NCBI RefSeq assembly: GCF_900102215.1
Contig: NZ_FNBG01000002.1
Location: forward strand, 251,084 to 315,083
Length of the DNA: 64,000 nt
Reading direction: 5' to 3'
Source of the DNA: Fontibacillus panacisegetis
GTDB taxonomy: Bacteria > Bacillota > Bacilli > Paenibacillales > Paenibacillaceae
Positions 1 to 9,177 of the stretch are shown piece by piece (positions within the stretch are counted from its first letter, which is position 1; each line of letters opens with the position of its first letter). The translations under genes were made by a program, and so were the position numbers. The notes below the pieces were generated by a model. That model was not told where the DNA came from and searched no databases. It was given only the letters and a program-made list of their open reading frames with translations.

Positions 1-1
1 A

Positions 2-205
2 TTTCAGAGTACGTTTGGACTGTCTCCCTACGCATATCTTGTCCATTTACGCATGAACAAAGCCAAAGAACGACTAGCCAGCAATCCTGAGCTTACCGTG
101 TCATCCATTGCCAGCGAAACGGGATTTCGCGATGCCAGTCATTTCGTGGCTACATTTCGTAGGCATACAGACATGACTCCACAGCAATTTCGCAGGCTGC
201 ATTAG
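2..205 (+). CDS. AraC-family regulator, C-terminal fragment cut by window edge
   Basis: An open frame runs in from the left edge and ends at TAG; 67 residues are visible. They form the second half of an AraC/XylS DNA-binding domain: after an FGLSPYAYL turn come RMNKAKERL, then the second helix-turn-helix SSIASETGFRDASHFVATFRRHTDMTP, which carries the family's G-F-x-D-x-S-x-F signature, and the protein stops soon after. The sensor part lies outside the window, so the signal is unknown. The gene converges on the alpha-xylosidase gene and its terminator. A role in controlling nearby sugar genes is only inferred from position. Confidence 0.8.
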   Translation, partial: FQSTFGLSPYAYLVHLRMNKAKERLASNPELTVSSIASETGFRDASHFVATFRRHTDMTPQQFRRLH

Positions 206-456
206 ATTATTACATCACGGTTTGGTTAGAAGTCGTACGTTACCCTCAGCGGTAATACATGTCACTTTCGGGAAACTGTTTGACTAGTTATCCAATGAAA
301 CGACATAAGTTGATCGGGTTAGCAGAGTGTTCACATAGCTGTAAGCTTTTTCTCCATCTCCCAATCGGGCATACATATTGATTAACCAGGCTCAGCCTCT
401 GCAAAATTCTCGTTCCATTCCAGCAGTCGTCCATCTAACTACCTTACAAAGCGAAA

Positions 457-490
457 ATCCCCTTTTGACTAGAAAACTAGAAAAGGGGAT
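457..490 (-). terminator. Rho-independent terminator after the alpha-xylosidase gene
   Basis: A 10-bp outer stem (457-466 with 481-490) encloses a second CTAG/CTAG stem with an AAAA loop. Reading on the minus strand, the hairpin is followed by TTTT. It lies about 70 bp past the yicI stop codon. I see nothing else in the 206-557 gap. Confidence 0.75.
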
Positions 491-557
491 CTCCGAACCT
501 GTTGAATAAACAACACTAGGTTAGCATTAAATTATTCGGTTGCTGTGAGCAATGAAG

Positions 558-2876
558 TTATTTCAAAGTGATTTGCAGTTCAACCTGGCCACTGAATGCA
601 GGAACCTCGATAATTCCGTTATTGTTCAAATTTCCTCCCTCAGCAGACTGAGTTTCCCCCATACCATGAAGGGATACTTTGAACGCTTTACCTGCTCCTT
701 CAGCATTAAGGGACACTTTGGAGCCTTCACGAACCGCTGTAACAGTCAGATCTGTTTCACCGTTAACGTTACGAACTGTACGTGTTACTTGAACGCCCTC
801 TTGTAAACTGTATAGACCAAGATCTACACCATCAGCAAAGTCATAGTCAGGACGAAGGTCATTTGCGCCAAGAGCCAGAATAGAGTTTTGACGAACGAAC
901 AATGGCAAGCTCATAAAATCATAGGTTTCTTTACGCCATTTACCACCTTCTACTGTTTCACCACTCAAGAGATGAGTCCATGTTCCTTCCGGCAAGTAGT
1001 AGGATACTTCGCCATCTTCACTAAATACAGGTGCAACAAGCAAGGAATCACCCAGCATATATTGACGATCAAGCATTTCACTAGCTGGATCGTTAGGGAA
1101 TTCGAGCAGCATCGAACGCATGCCTGGAACACCCGCTTCAGAGGCTTCAACCGCTGTATCAAACAAATACGGCATCAATTGGCATTTCAGCTTAGTGAAA
1201 TAGCGCGTAACATCAACAGCCTCATCATCATACAACCAAGGCACACGATAGGACGTACTGCCATGCAGACGGCTGTGACTGGACAGAAGACCAAATTGCA
1301 GCCAACGTTTGAATACATGGGCAGGAGCTGTGTTCTCGAAACCGCCGATATCATGACTCCAGAAGCCAAAGCCGGACATACCTAGTGACAAGCCTCCACG
1401 AAGGCTCTCCGACATGGACTCATAATCTGCGTAGCAATCTCCGCCCCAGTGTACAGGGAACTTCTGACCACCAACAGTAGCTGAACGTGCGAACAATGCA
1501 GCTTCGTTCTTGCCCAGTTTTTCTTCGAGCACCTCAAATACTACTTTGTTGTATAGATAAGTGTAGTAATTGTGCATTTTCACAGGGTCGGAACCGTCAT
1601 AATAGACAACATCTGTAGGAATACGTTCGCCGAAATCAGTCTTAAAGCTGTCAACACCCATATCTACCAATTCACGAAGATAACCTGCGAACCATTCGCA
1701 TGCTTCTGGATTAGTAAAGTCGACGAGCGCCATACCCGGCTGCCACAAATTCACTTGATATACATCACCATTTGGTTTTTTCATAAGGTAGCCATTTTGT
1801 TTACCTTCTTCAAACAGACGGGAGCGTTGACCAATATAAGGGTTGATCCATACGCAAATTTTCAGTCCTTTTTCTTTGAGACGTGTGAGCATACCTACTG
1901 GATCCGGGAATACTTCCTCATCCCATTTAAAGTCAGTCCAGTGGAATCCCTTCATCCAGAAGCAGTCAAAATGGAATACGTGCAGTGGTAAATCTCTTTC
2001 AGCCATTCCATCTACAAATGAATTTACAGTTGCTTCATCGTAGTTGGTTGTGAAAGAAGTTGTCAGCCACAGACCAAAAGTCCAAGCTGGTGGTAATGCT
2101 GGTTTACCTGTCAAATCAGTATATTTCTTTAATACATCCTTTGGCTCAGGTCCATCGATTACAAAATACTCGAGTGATTCGCCTGGTACGCTGAATTGTA
2201 CTTTTTTAACTTTTTCAGAAGCTACTTCGTAAGAAACAGCACCCGGATCGTTTACGAATACACCATAGCCTTTATTTGTAATGTAGAAAGGAATGTTTTT
2301 GTAAGCTTGCTCGGAGCTTGTGCCTCCGTCTTTATTCCAAATATCAACAACTTGTCCATTCTTCACGAAGGATGTGAAGCGTTCACCCAGACCATATACC
2401 CATTCACCTACGCCAAGATCAAGCTCTTCACGCATATAGGTGCTTCCACCGGCTTCAGATACATGAGCCATCGATTTAGCTGTACTTCCGGTAATCCGTT
2501 TTGAACCGCGGAAGAAATCTACTGACCATTTTTCGCCTTTGTTAATGCGAACGCTCAGATCACCGCTTTTCAGTTCAGCGTATTCATCGTTTTCTGTAAT
2601 GACCGCATGATCACCACTTGGTGCCAGTTCAAAAGAAGGACCATGATCTACAACACCATCAAAATGAATGAGCTTAACGCCAATAACTCCAGGCAATGGG
2701 GAATGAAATTTTACAGTCAACAAAGTCGTATTTATCATATCGCCACGACCACGAATTGGTGTAGTTGAAGCCGAAGCAATCAAAGCATTGTTGCTAGCTA
2801 CAAAATCATAAGCTTGAACGGCGCCGGAAATCGTAAATCCTTCACGAACCAGCCAGTTGCCATCAGTAAATTTCAT
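558..2876 (-). CDS. yicI: Alpha-xylosidase, GH31 (YicI type)
   Basis: A cytoplasmic glycoside hydrolase of family 31 that removes non-reducing-end alpha-D-xylose, typically from isoprimeverose-type xyloglucan fragments. The length of 772 residues equals that of E. coli YicI. An N-terminal beta-sandwich (about 1-250) precedes the (beta/alpha)8 barrel. The nucleophile is D414 in the KTDFGE motif typical of the alpha-xylosidase branch, and the acid/base is D480 in HWGGD; both are two residues off the numbering I recall for YicI (416 and 482). There is no signal peptide, so the substrate must be imported first. The start is supported by an AGGCGG site. It is divergent from an AraC-type regulator with a 133-bp shared control region and is the only gene before its terminator. 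Confidence 0.93.
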   Translation of the reverse strand: MKFTDGNWLVREGFTISGAVQAYDFVASNNALIASASTTPIRGRGDMINTTLLTVKFHSPLPGVIGVKLIHFDGVVDHGPSFELAPSGDHAVITENDEYAELKSGDLSVRINKGEKWSVDFFRGSKRITGSTAKSMAHVSEAGGSTYMREELDLGVGEWVYGLGERFTSFVKNGQVVDIWNKDGGTSSEQAYKNIPFYITNKGYGVFVNDPGAVSYEVASEKVKKVQFSVPGESLEYFVIDGPEPKDVLKKYTDLTGKPALPPAWTFGLWLTTSFTTNYDEATVNSFVDGMAERDLPLHVFHFDCFWMKGFHWTDFKWDEEVFPDPVGMLTRLKEKGLKICVWINPYIGQRSRLFEEGKQNGYLMKKPNGDVYQVNLWQPGMALVDFTNPEACEWFAGYLRELVDMGVDSFKTDFGERIPTDVVYYDGSDPVKMHNYYTYLYNKVVFEVLEEKLGKNEAALFARSATVGGQKFPVHWGGDCYADYESMSESLRGGLSLGMSGFGFWSHDIGGFENTAPAHVFKRWLQFGLLSSHSRLHGSTSYRVPWLYDDEAVDVTRYFTKLKCQLMPYLFDTAVEASEAGVPGMRSMLLEFPNDPASEMLDRQYMLGDSLLVAPVFSEDGEVSYYLPEGTWTHLLSGETVEGGKWRKETYDFMSLPLFVRQNSILALGANDLRPDYDFADGVDLGLYSLQEGVQVTRTVRNVNGETDLTVTAVREGSKVSLNAEGAGKAFKVSLHGMGETQSAEGGNLNNNGIIEVPAFSGQVELQITLK

Positions 2877-2910
2877 GGATTAATACCGCCTTTCGAAACC
2901 ATTGTTTTGT

Positions 2911-2929
2911 GATAGAAAACGTTCTATAC
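2911..2929. promoter_or_regulatory. Palindromic operator candidate between yicI and the AraC gene
   Basis: ATAGAA and TTCTAT half-sites flank AACG, giving an almost perfect palindrome about 40 bp upstream of the yicI start. The core AAAACGTTCT also resembles a CcpA/LacI-type cre site. It could be bound by CcpA, another LacI-type protein or the neighbouring AraC-type regulator; the sequence alone does not decide. Confidence 0.45.
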
Positions 2930-3009
2930 TTGCATTATACTGATATCAATAAAAACAAACTAACATAATTAAGCGATTTTATAACATAATTTTGATGAGG
3001 TGATGCCAT

Positions 3010-3912
3010 ATGGACCAGGCTCTTCGACGCTCTCTGAAAGAAATCAAAAATCATGGTGATGATCGTCTACCTTTTGGAACCTATTGGTACCGCTACGGAC
3101 CAGGTGAGCATGTCGTGGACGCCCACTGGCATGATGAAGCAGAAATCTTCTATTGTATAGAAGGGGAGACCTTGTTTCAGGTTGATACAGATTATTATCC
3201 GCTTGCTGCGGGCGAAGCAGTGTTTATAGATGGCGGCGATTTACATGCTGGTCATGCTTACGGTACTGAAGGCTGTTCATTTTTCTCCTTTGTTTTTGAT
3301 ACTAATTTGCTCGCAAGTGCGCACTATGATGCGGTTCAGGAAAATTTAATTCTACCGCTGCAAGAAAGGAAGGCAACCTTTCCTCGTATTATGAGACAGA
3401 ATGAAGATTATGAAATCGAACTTCTAAATCATATTACTTCTATTATGAAAAGCTGCAGCGACAAGCTTCCCGGATTTGAAGGAGCCGTAAAGGGTCATCT
3501 ATTTCTTATGCTGTCTGAAATCACCGCCGCACAAAAAACATGTAATCGAATTTCAAACAACCGAAATGAGAACTCCAAAATAGAACGTCTTAAAACAGTA
3601 ATTCAATACATTCAGCACAATTATCACAATCCGATCAGGCTATCTGAGCTTGCTGCACTAGTTCCAATGAGTGAAGGGCAGTTTTGCCGCTTCTTTAAAT
3701 CAATGACTAGGCAGACGCCGATGGATTATATTAATTCCTATCGAATTCGCCAGGCCATCGAATTGCTTAGAGAACCTGATCGCAAAATATCAGGCATTGC
3801 TTTAGAAGTTGGCTATGATAACATCAGTTATTTCATAAGGGTATTCCGTAAAATAATGAGCTGCTCTCCTTCAGAATTCCGCAAAAGATTAAATGAGCAG
3901 ATGAAAGCTTGA
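3010..3912 (+). CDS. AraC-family regulator with N-terminal cupin sensor
   Basis: A transcription regulator of 300 residues. Residues about 20-110 form a cupin-type beta-barrel (HWHDEAEIFY followed by a GEAVFIDGGDLHAG turn) that would bind a sugar. Residues about 195-297 hold the two helix-turn-helix AraC/XylS domain (LSELAALVPMSEGQFCRFFKSMT and ISGIALEVGYDNISYFIRVFRK). The ATG is preceded by GAGGTGAT. It is transcribed away from yicI across a short shared region, the usual layout for a local activator, so it probably controls the alpha-xylosidase gene. The true effector is not evident; a xylose-containing disaccharide is a guess from the neighbour. Confidence 0.88.
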   Translation: MDQALRRSLKEIKNHGDDRLPFGTYWYRYGPGEHVVDAHWHDEAEIFYCIEGETLFQVDTDYYPLAAGEAVFIDGGDLHAGHAYGTEGCSFFSFVFDTNLLASAHYDAVQENLILPLQERKATFPRIMRQNEDYEIELLNHITSIMKSCSDKLPGFEGAVKGHLFLMLSEITAAQKTCNRISNNRNENSKIERLKTVIQYIQHNYHNPIRLSELAALVPMSEGQFCRFFKSMTRQTPMDYINSYRIRQAIELLREPDRKISGIALEVGYDNISYFIRVFRKIMSCSPSEFRKRLNEQMKA

Positions 3913-4053
3913 CTCGTAACGACCAGACAACCCTGTAATCGTAGAAGATACCGTGTTAAAACTCTAATGAGCTTTCTCCACGCTATTATATCGCGCTATA
4001 AAAATATCGAATTCGACAAACCCGAGGTTCATGCCCGAGTTCTTCGAAAATTC

Positions 4054-4234
4054 ATGCAAAAGTGCATCTTCTCGCTACGCTATAAGCTGGTCTAGCAAAA
4101 TTCCAGCAAAAATGCAGGCTTTTATATCCCGATCAGATATTCCGTGGCTAGAACGATTAATTTCCTGCACTTTTGCAGTTTTTCGGCTGCACGGAGCAAA
4201 TTTCATACAAAAAGCCTGCATATTTGCAGGCTTT
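4054..4234. repeat. Cluster of TGCA-N-TGCA palindromes in intergenic DNA
   Basis: Four short palindromes built on TGCA halves separated by A/T-rich spacers lie within 180 bp: 4054-4067 (ATGCAAAAGTGCAT), 4104-4117, 4165-4178 and 4216-4231. The last sits in a longer perfect hairpin (4211-4220 with 4225-4234). The second and fourth copies are both followed by GGCTTT. This stretch (3913-4284) holds no convincing gene. It looks like decayed copies of a small palindromic intergenic repeat. Confidence 0.5.
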
Positions 4235-4284
4235 CCCTAATACACACACTAACATATTGTGTAAACGTCGACTATTTAGTTCCT

Positions 4285-4467
4285 CTAAGCGTTACTGACC
4301 TTTTTGCAGTGATCAGACATTATTTCCTCATTAATTTGATTTTTAACTTTATGCAAATATTCTATAAGTTCATCCCCGTCAACAGGCTTGAGTAAATAAC
4401 CGTCTGCCCGCTCAGTAATTGCTTTTTTGGCGTAATCAAAATTATTCTGTTCATTTATTGCACTATT
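4285..4467 (-). pseudogene. Remnant of a response-regulator receiver domain
   Basis: An open stretch without a good start encodes about 60 residues ending at TAG. It contains FDYAKKAITERADGYLLKP followed by VDGDELIEYLHKVKNQI. This is the last third of a CheY-like receiver domain: the conserved lysine of the KP motif and the beta5-alpha5 region as seen in YesN-type response regulators (typically FEYAK-AI--GA-GYLLKPVD). The phosphate-accepting aspartate, the start of the receiver and any output domain are missing. An in-frame stop lies just upstream. It is therefore a gene relic, perhaps of a two-component system that once served the sugar transporter next door. Confidence 0.6.
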
Positions 4468-4479
4468 TTAATGTTCAAG

Positions 4480-4507
4480 AAAAAATCGCCTGGCAACAAG
4501 CCAGACG
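4480..4507 (-). terminator. Terminator of the arabinofuranosidase/transport operon
   Basis: On the minus strand, stem CTGGC/GCCAG with two further pairs across one mismatch (4487-4494 with 4500-4507) is followed by six T. It lies 15 bp past the GH43 stop codon and closes the operon that begins near position 12061. Confidence 0.8.
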
Positions 4508-4522
4508 ACCCTTTTATAGAAT

Positions 4523-5497
4523 TTATTCCCAGGCAACAACTCCGTCCTTAACCGGTACGTCAAAATTCGGAGTGCCATCTTCGTTCCATCCAAAAACCTG
4601 TGCTCTAGTATGACGATTAGGATCATATAGCGGGTCTCCGACGATCTCCTTGTAATTTCGAGCATGATATATAAGCACATCGTCCTGCCCATCTTCAGAT
4701 ACCGTAAAGCTGTTATGACCCGGCCCATATTGACCTGTCTCTTCGTTAGTTCCAAATACGGGTTGTGCAGATTTTATCCACGAATTTGCGTCCAGAAGAT
4801 CCGCGTTCTCAGCAGCAGCCAGCAAGCCCATGCAATAGTTGAAGTCTGTAGCACTTGCCGAGAAGGTAATAAATATACGTCCATTACGTTTTAATACAGC
4901 AGGACCTTCATTTACTTTAAAACCGATAATCTCCCAATCATATTCCGGTGTAGTGATCATCACTTGCTCTCCTGTCAAAGTCCACGGATTGCTCATTTTG
5001 GAAATGTACAGGTTGGAATTGCCCGGAATGTCCGGATCTTTCTGTGCCCACACATAGTAAAGATCACCATTATGCTGAAACGTGGTTGCATCCAGTGCAA
5101 AAGATTCCCAGCGAGTTCGAACTTGTCCCTTCTCTACCCAAGTGCCCTCCAGTGGATTCTCTGACTCATTCTCAAGTACATACATCCGATGATCAAACAA
5201 TCCATCCTGTGTCTCTGTCGTTCTAGCAGCAGCAAAGTAAATGTACCACTTACCATCGATATAGTGAATTTCAGGAGCCCAGATGTTGGCGCTAAGTGGG
5301 CCTGCCTCATATTTTCTCCACGCCACTGCTGGAACAGCATCCTTCAAGCCTTGAATGGTGGTCGATCTGCGCACTTCGATCCGGTCATATTCCGGTACCG
5401 ATGCCGTGAAATAATAATAACCGTCATTATGCTTATATACCCATGGATCAGCTCTTTGCTCCACTACAGGATTGATATATCTTCTATTAACATCCAT
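4523..5497 (-). CDS. GH43 alpha-L-arabinofuranosidase / exo-arabinanase-like hydrolase
   Basis: A five-bladed beta-propeller hydrolase of family 43, 324 residues, with the three family carboxylates in order: catalytic base D17 (RADPWV), pKa-modulating D136 (ALDATTF) and acid E197 (VNEGPAV). The aromatic sequence NIWAPEIHYIDGKWY is typical of arabinofuranosidases of this family. It lacks a signal peptide, so it should act in the cytoplasm on imported arabino-oligosaccharides. AGGAGG precedes the ATG by nine bases. It is the last gene of the operon with two GH51 enzymes and an araNPQ-like importer, which supports arabinan or arabinoxylan fragments as substrate. Specificity within GH43 cannot be settled from sequence. 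Confidence 0.85.
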   Translation of the reverse strand: MDVNRRYINPVVEQRADPWVYKHNDGYYYFTASVPEYDRIEVRRSTTIQGLKDAVPAVAWRKYEAGPLSANIWAPEIHYIDGKWYIYFAAARTTETQDGLFDHRMYVLENESENPLEGTWVEKGQVRTRWESFALDATTFQHNGDLYYVWAQKDPDIPGNSNLYISKMSNPWTLTGEQVMITTPEYDWEIIGFKVNEGPAVLKRNGRIFITFSASATDFNYCMGLLAAAENADLLDANSWIKSAQPVFGTNEETGQYGPGHNSFTVSEDGQDDVLIYHARNYKEIVGDPLYDPNRHTRAQVFGWNEDGTPNFDVPVKDGVVAWE

Positions 5498-5512
5498 GTC
5501 AAAAATCCTCCT

Positions 5513-5779
5513 TCACTGCCTCCATTTTGAACCCGCCGGAAATGGACAAGTAGACTCTGCAAGCCTCGCTCTGACAGCGACAAAACAACCACAATGACGG
5601 CACGTTGTCTCATATTGCAAGGCATTGCAGCTTTGACACTGCTCCATCCGTGCCCTATAATCCTCATCCGAAGCAGTCTCTCTGCCTTGGATCGCAATTT
5701 CGATTAGACGTTCCAGCTTCTCTGGTGTCACTCTTACACTCTCCGTACAGCCTTTGCAACCGTCCAAACGTGTTAACAT
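5513..5779 (-). CDS. Small Cys-rich protein, DUF6171-like
   Basis: An 88-residue protein with paired cysteines (CKGC near the N terminus, CQSC, then CRHCGC and a final CP) arranged like a small zinc-ribbon protein of the DUF6171 kind. No function is known to me. The gene starts five bases after the stop of the upstream GH51 gene and ends 16 bases before GH43, so it is co-transcribed with the arabinan genes. The Shine-Dalgarno match is weak, suggesting translational coupling. A metal-binding accessory role is inference only. Confidence 0.7.
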   Translation of the reverse strand: MLTRLDGCKGCTESVRVTPEKLERLIEIAIQGRETASDEDYRARMEQCQSCNALQYETTCRHCGCFVAVRARLAESTCPFPAGSKWRQ

Positions 5780-5783
5780 ACTG

Positions 5784-7265
5784 TTATCCGAGCTTCAGTA
5801 CAACAACAGTTGCTGGCGGCAAAACAAAATTCAGTTTCCCGTCCCTCAGTGTCATATCTGTAAATTTCACCGGAGCAACCTCTTCAGGACGATCAAACGT
5901 GTTATGAGCATTTAAAGAAGAGTGCGTAAGAATCTGACCTGACACTTCCTTGCCTTCAAATGCATCGATATGACAGCTCACTGACGCACTTATTGCATGA
6001 TGCAGGTTACAAGCTGATATATGAATAATGCCGTCTACATTTTTGGATGCGGATACACTTAATTGCGGTATCGTCTGTGAACCATGCTTATACATCGGAC
6101 TTTCAAAAGAAAGATCAAGAAGCTCTGCATCCTGATGTACTTTATACATATCGAACACATGATACGTTGGCGTCAACAGCATACGATCGCCCTCAGTCAG
6201 CACCATTGCCTGTAGTACGTTAACAACTTGAGCGATGTTTGCCATCTTCACCCGTTTACTGTAATTGTGGAAAATGTTCAGGTTTATGCCAGCAATCAAT
6301 GCATCACGAAGCGTATTTTGCTGATAGAGGAATCCCGGGTTAGTTCCAGGCTCTACATCATACCAGCCGCCCCATTCATCTACAATGAGTCCAACTTTAC
6401 ATTCCGGATCGTATTTATCCATAATTTTAGAGTGCTTTACAATCAATTCTTCCATATACATAGTATTTTTCATCGTGGCGAACCACTCATCTGCTCCAAA
6501 CTCTGTTGAGGAGCCTTTACTGCCAAACCAATTTCCCGTAGGCAATGTATAGTAATGCAAGCTGAGACCATTCATCAATCCTGCAGCCTCGCGCATAAGA
6601 ACCTCTGTCCAGTGATAGTCATCTGTATTAGGTCCACACGCTATTTTGTATACCTTGTTGTCGCCGTAATTTCGAACATAAGTAGAGTAGTGACGATACA
6701 AATCAGCGTAATATTCAGGTCGCATGTTCCCGCCGCAGCCCCAGTTTTCGTTGCCCACTCCAAAAAATTGCAATTTCCAAGGATTTTCCTGCCCATTTTG
6801 CTTACGCAGGTTAGCCATCGGGGATTCCCCGTCAAATGTCATATATTCAACCCATTGCTGCATTTCTCGCACAGTCCCACTGCCCACGTTGCCACTAATA
6901 TAGGGTTCAGTATCAAGCAACTCACACAATCTTAGAAACTCATGAGTACCGAAATGATTGTTTTCCTCCACTCCGCCCCAGTTGTTGTTGATCATTCTTG
7001 CGCGTTCTGATTTCGGACCTATGCCATCCTCCCAGTGATATTCATCTGCAAAACAGCCGCCCGGCCAACGAAGCACGGGTATGTTCAATTGTCTGAGTGC
7101 TTCCAGCACATCTTTGCGATAACCTTCCACATTCTCGATCAGGGAATCCTCCCCAACCCAAATCCCTTCGTATATACATCTGCCCAAATGCTCAGCAAAT
7201 TGTCCGTACAAGTATCGACTGATCGTACCATTTGTTTTTGCTGCATTAAGAGTCATTTTTATCAT
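5784..7265 (-). CDS. abfA: Alpha-N-arabinofuranosidase, GH51
   Basis: A 493-residue family 51 enzyme that releases terminal alpha-L-arabinofuranose from arabino-oligosaccharides or arabinoxylan fragments with retention of configuration. The barrel carries the acid/base E173 ([11 protein letters not shown]) and nucleophile E297 (VDEWGGWYD); [19 protein letters not shown] near residue 67-84 is the family's substrate-site motif. No secretion signal is present. GAGGAT lies a short distance before the ATG. It differs strongly from the second GH51 enzyme upstream in the same operon, so the two probably act on different linkages or chain lengths. Confidence 0.93.
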   Translation of the reverse strand: MIKMTLNAAKTNGTISRYLYGQFAEHLGRCIYEGIWVGEDSLIENVEGYRKDVLEALRQLNIPVLRWPGGCFADEYHWEDGIGPKSERARMINNNWGGVEENNHFGTHEFLRLCELLDTEPYISGNVGSGTVREMQQWVEYMTFDGESPMANLRKQNGQENPWKLQFFGVGNENWGCGGNMRPEYYADLYRHYSTYVRNYGDNKVYKIACGPNTDDYHWTEVLMREAAGLMNGLSLHYYTLPTGNWFGSKGSSTEFGADEWFATMKNTMYMEELIVKHSKIMDKYDPECKVGLIVDEWGGWYDVEPGTNPGFLYQQNTLRDALIAGINLNIFHNYSKRVKMANIAQVVNVLQAMVLTEGDRMLLTPTYHVFDMYKVHQDAELLDLSFESPMYKHGSQTIPQLSVSASKNVDGIIHISACNLHHAISASVSCHIDAFEGKEVSGQILTHSSLNAHNTFDRPEEVAPVKFTDMTLRDGKLNFVLPPATVVVLKLG

Positions 7266-7313
7266 ATTAAATCCTCACTCTCCACTTTTTATATCTATCA
7301 TTAAAATTACATA

Positions 7314-8147
7314 TCAGCCTTTAACCGCACCAGCCGTCATGCCGTCGATGAAGTACTTCTGGAACGCAACGAACAGGATAAAGATGGGCAAAATCGAGAA
7401 AAACGAACCAACAATAAGCAAATCGTAGTTGTTTCCGTAGGGAGTAAGCAAAGTTTTGAGTCCAATTGGCAGTGTGTATTTATTGGCATTGCTCAGAACC
7501 ATGAACGGCCAGAGGAAGTTGTTCCAGCTGTTCATCCCGTTCAAAATGGCCATGGCTGCAAAGGACGGCTTCATCACAGGCAAAATCAAACGAATGTAAA
7601 TACCGTATTCAGAAGCGCCATCTACACGACCTGCAGAAATAATTTCCTTTGGAATTCCGCTGAGATACTGTCTAAAGAAGAAAATGGTAGCCGCACTCGC
7701 GATCCCTGGCAAAATAATTGCTGAATAGGAGTTCATGAGTCCAATGTTATAAGTCAGCGTGTAAAGCGGAAGCAGCAAAATTTCAAAAGGAACCATCATA
7801 ATCAAGAGAACACATATAAAAAGGAAATTTTTTCCCTTAAATTCGTATGCAGAAAACCCATAGGCCACTGTAGCGCTTATAATCAAGGTCAGAGCGACCT
7901 GAACAACCGTAAGCAATACAGAGTTGAAGAACCATGAAAAGTAAGAGTGCTCGCCAGTAAACAAATAAGCAAAATTATCAAGACTCATTGCTGAAATGTC
8001 GAAGCGCAAATTCAGGCCATAACGGATGAGATCCTCACCAGGCTTAAACGAAGCAATTGTAACAGCGTAGAATGGAATGAGTACAAGAACACAGATGATC
8101 GCAAAAAATATGAAGAGGACTATTTTTATCGCTGTTTCTTTTTTCAT
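7314..8147 (-). CDS. araQ: ABC sugar importer permease, AraQ-like
   Basis: A 277-residue membrane protein with six predicted helices, of the MalG/AraQ class. The EAA motif, which docks on the ATPase, is seen as AGRVDGASEYGIYIRLILPVMKP near residue 175-197, and the C terminus FQKYFIDGMTAGAVKG is the usual end of this class. It starts two bases after the partner permease gene. No ATPase gene is present, as expected for carbohydrate importers that share a general MsmX-type ATPase. Arabino-oligosaccharide is the likely cargo from context. Confidence 0.88.
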   Translation of the reverse strand: MKKETAIKIVLFIFFAIICVLVLIPFYAVTIASFKPGEDLIRYGLNLRFDISAMSLDNFAYLFTGEHSYFSWFFNSVLLTVVQVALTLIISATVAYGFSAYEFKGKNFLFICVLLIMMVPFEILLLPLYTLTYNIGLMNSYSAIILPGIASAATIFFFRQYLSGIPKEIISAGRVDGASEYGIYIRLILPVMKPSFAAMAILNGMNSWNNFLWPFMVLSNANKYTLPIGLKTLLTPYGNNYDLLIVGSFFSILPIFILFVAFQKYFIDGMTAGAVKG

Positions 8148-8149
8148 GA

Positions 8150-9043
8150 TTAATCCTCCTTCTTAAACATTCCGGAGAATGCCAGCTGCGTCAAATTGAT
8201 AATCATCGTTATAGCAAGCAGCACAATACCGACAGCTGCCGCATAACCGAGATTGTTCTTCTCAATACCTTGGCGGTACAAGTAACCCACGATCGTAAGA
8301 CCGATATTTTTAGGGGAGTTGTTACCATTCCACAGCATCATACTCTCGATAAACATCGCGAGCCCGGCATAGATACTGATAGTTAGAACATAGATCGTTG
8401 TTGGCTTAAGCAATGGCATCGTAATTCTCGTAAATTGCTGGAATTTGGATGCACCGTCAATCGAAGCAGCTTCGTAGTAATCCTCTGAAATATTTTTAAG
8501 TCCGGATAGGAAATACAGCATGTTAACCCCGGTCCATCTCCATGTTGCCAGTGCTACCAAAGCGATATATCCAGTAATCTGACCTTTCAGAAATTTAACC
8601 GGATCAATCCCGAACATTCCAAGAATGCTATTAATCAAAGATCCTTCCATTTCACCGAACATGAGACGGAAAATCGTACCTGCAACTACAACCGACGTAA
8701 GCGCCGGGAAAAAGAAGGAGGATTTAAAAAACTCTCTGCCCCACATGAATTTACTGTTAATCAAAACAGCGAACAGCATCGGGAACGGGATCAAAATCGC
8801 CAACGTAAGCACCATATATATTGCACTGTTAATAACCGCTTTTAGGAAAACTGTATCCCCCATCAGCTTCGTATAGTTATCAAAGCCAATCCACTGTGCT
8901 TCCTGTCCTAACGTCATTTTCTGAAAACTCATCGTGAGAGAGCTGCCTAATGGATACGCCCAGAAAATAAGAAAAACCAATATGAATGGCAGCACAAACA
9001 CGTAAGGAGCGACCTTTTGTGAGTACAGAAATCTTTTTATCAT
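8150..9043 (-). CDS. araP: ABC sugar importer permease, AraP-like
   Basis: A 297-residue membrane protein of the MalF/AraP class with six predicted helices (first at about 13-33) and the EAA loop EAASIDGASKFQQFTRITMPLLKPT near residue 194-218. A GGGGTAGGAG site precedes the ATG. It forms the heterodimeric channel with the next gene. A 133-bp spacer with a strong hairpin separates it from the binding-protein gene. Confidence 0.88.
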   Translation of the reverse strand: MIKRFLYSQKVAPYVFVLPFILVFLIFWAYPLGSSLTMSFQKMTLGQEAQWIGFDNYTKLMGDTVFLKAVINSAIYMVLTLAILIPFPMLFAVLINSKFMWGREFFKSSFFFPALTSVVVAGTIFRLMFGEMEGSLINSILGMFGIDPVKFLKGQITGYIALVALATWRWTGVNMLYFLSGLKNISEDYYEAASIDGASKFQQFTRITMPLLKPTTIYVLTISIYAGLAMFIESMMLWNGNNSPKNIGLTIVGYLYRQGIEKNNLGYAAAVGIVLLAITMIINLTQLAFSGMFKKED

Positions 9044-9066
9044 TGTCTCCTACCCCTTTTTTAGAA

Positions 9067-9158
9067 AGGAGCTACCTTCTCTCCGAGGTTGTTTAAAAAG
9101 TCATCTTTTGATCATGAAACTGACTTTTTCAAACTAACATGTTAAAGAGTAGCCCCTT
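9067..9158 (-). other. Nested hairpins between binding-protein and permease genes
   Basis: An inner stem pairs 9091-9103 with 9121-9134 (one bulged base). An outer stem pairs 9067-9076 with 9149-9158 (one wobble on the minus strand). Such structures between araN-type and permease genes commonly stabilise the upstream mRNA or end part of the transcripts, giving more binding protein than permease. No clear T-run follows, so I prefer an RNA-stability role. Confidence 0.5.
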
Positions 9159-9177
9159 GGTTTTCGTACATGCGTAC

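Noticed and set aside
888-1385. Long plus-strand frames opposite yicI and others opposite real genes across the window
   Set aside because: They lie antisense to well-supported coding sequences, lack ribosome sites and have no recognisable protein motifs.
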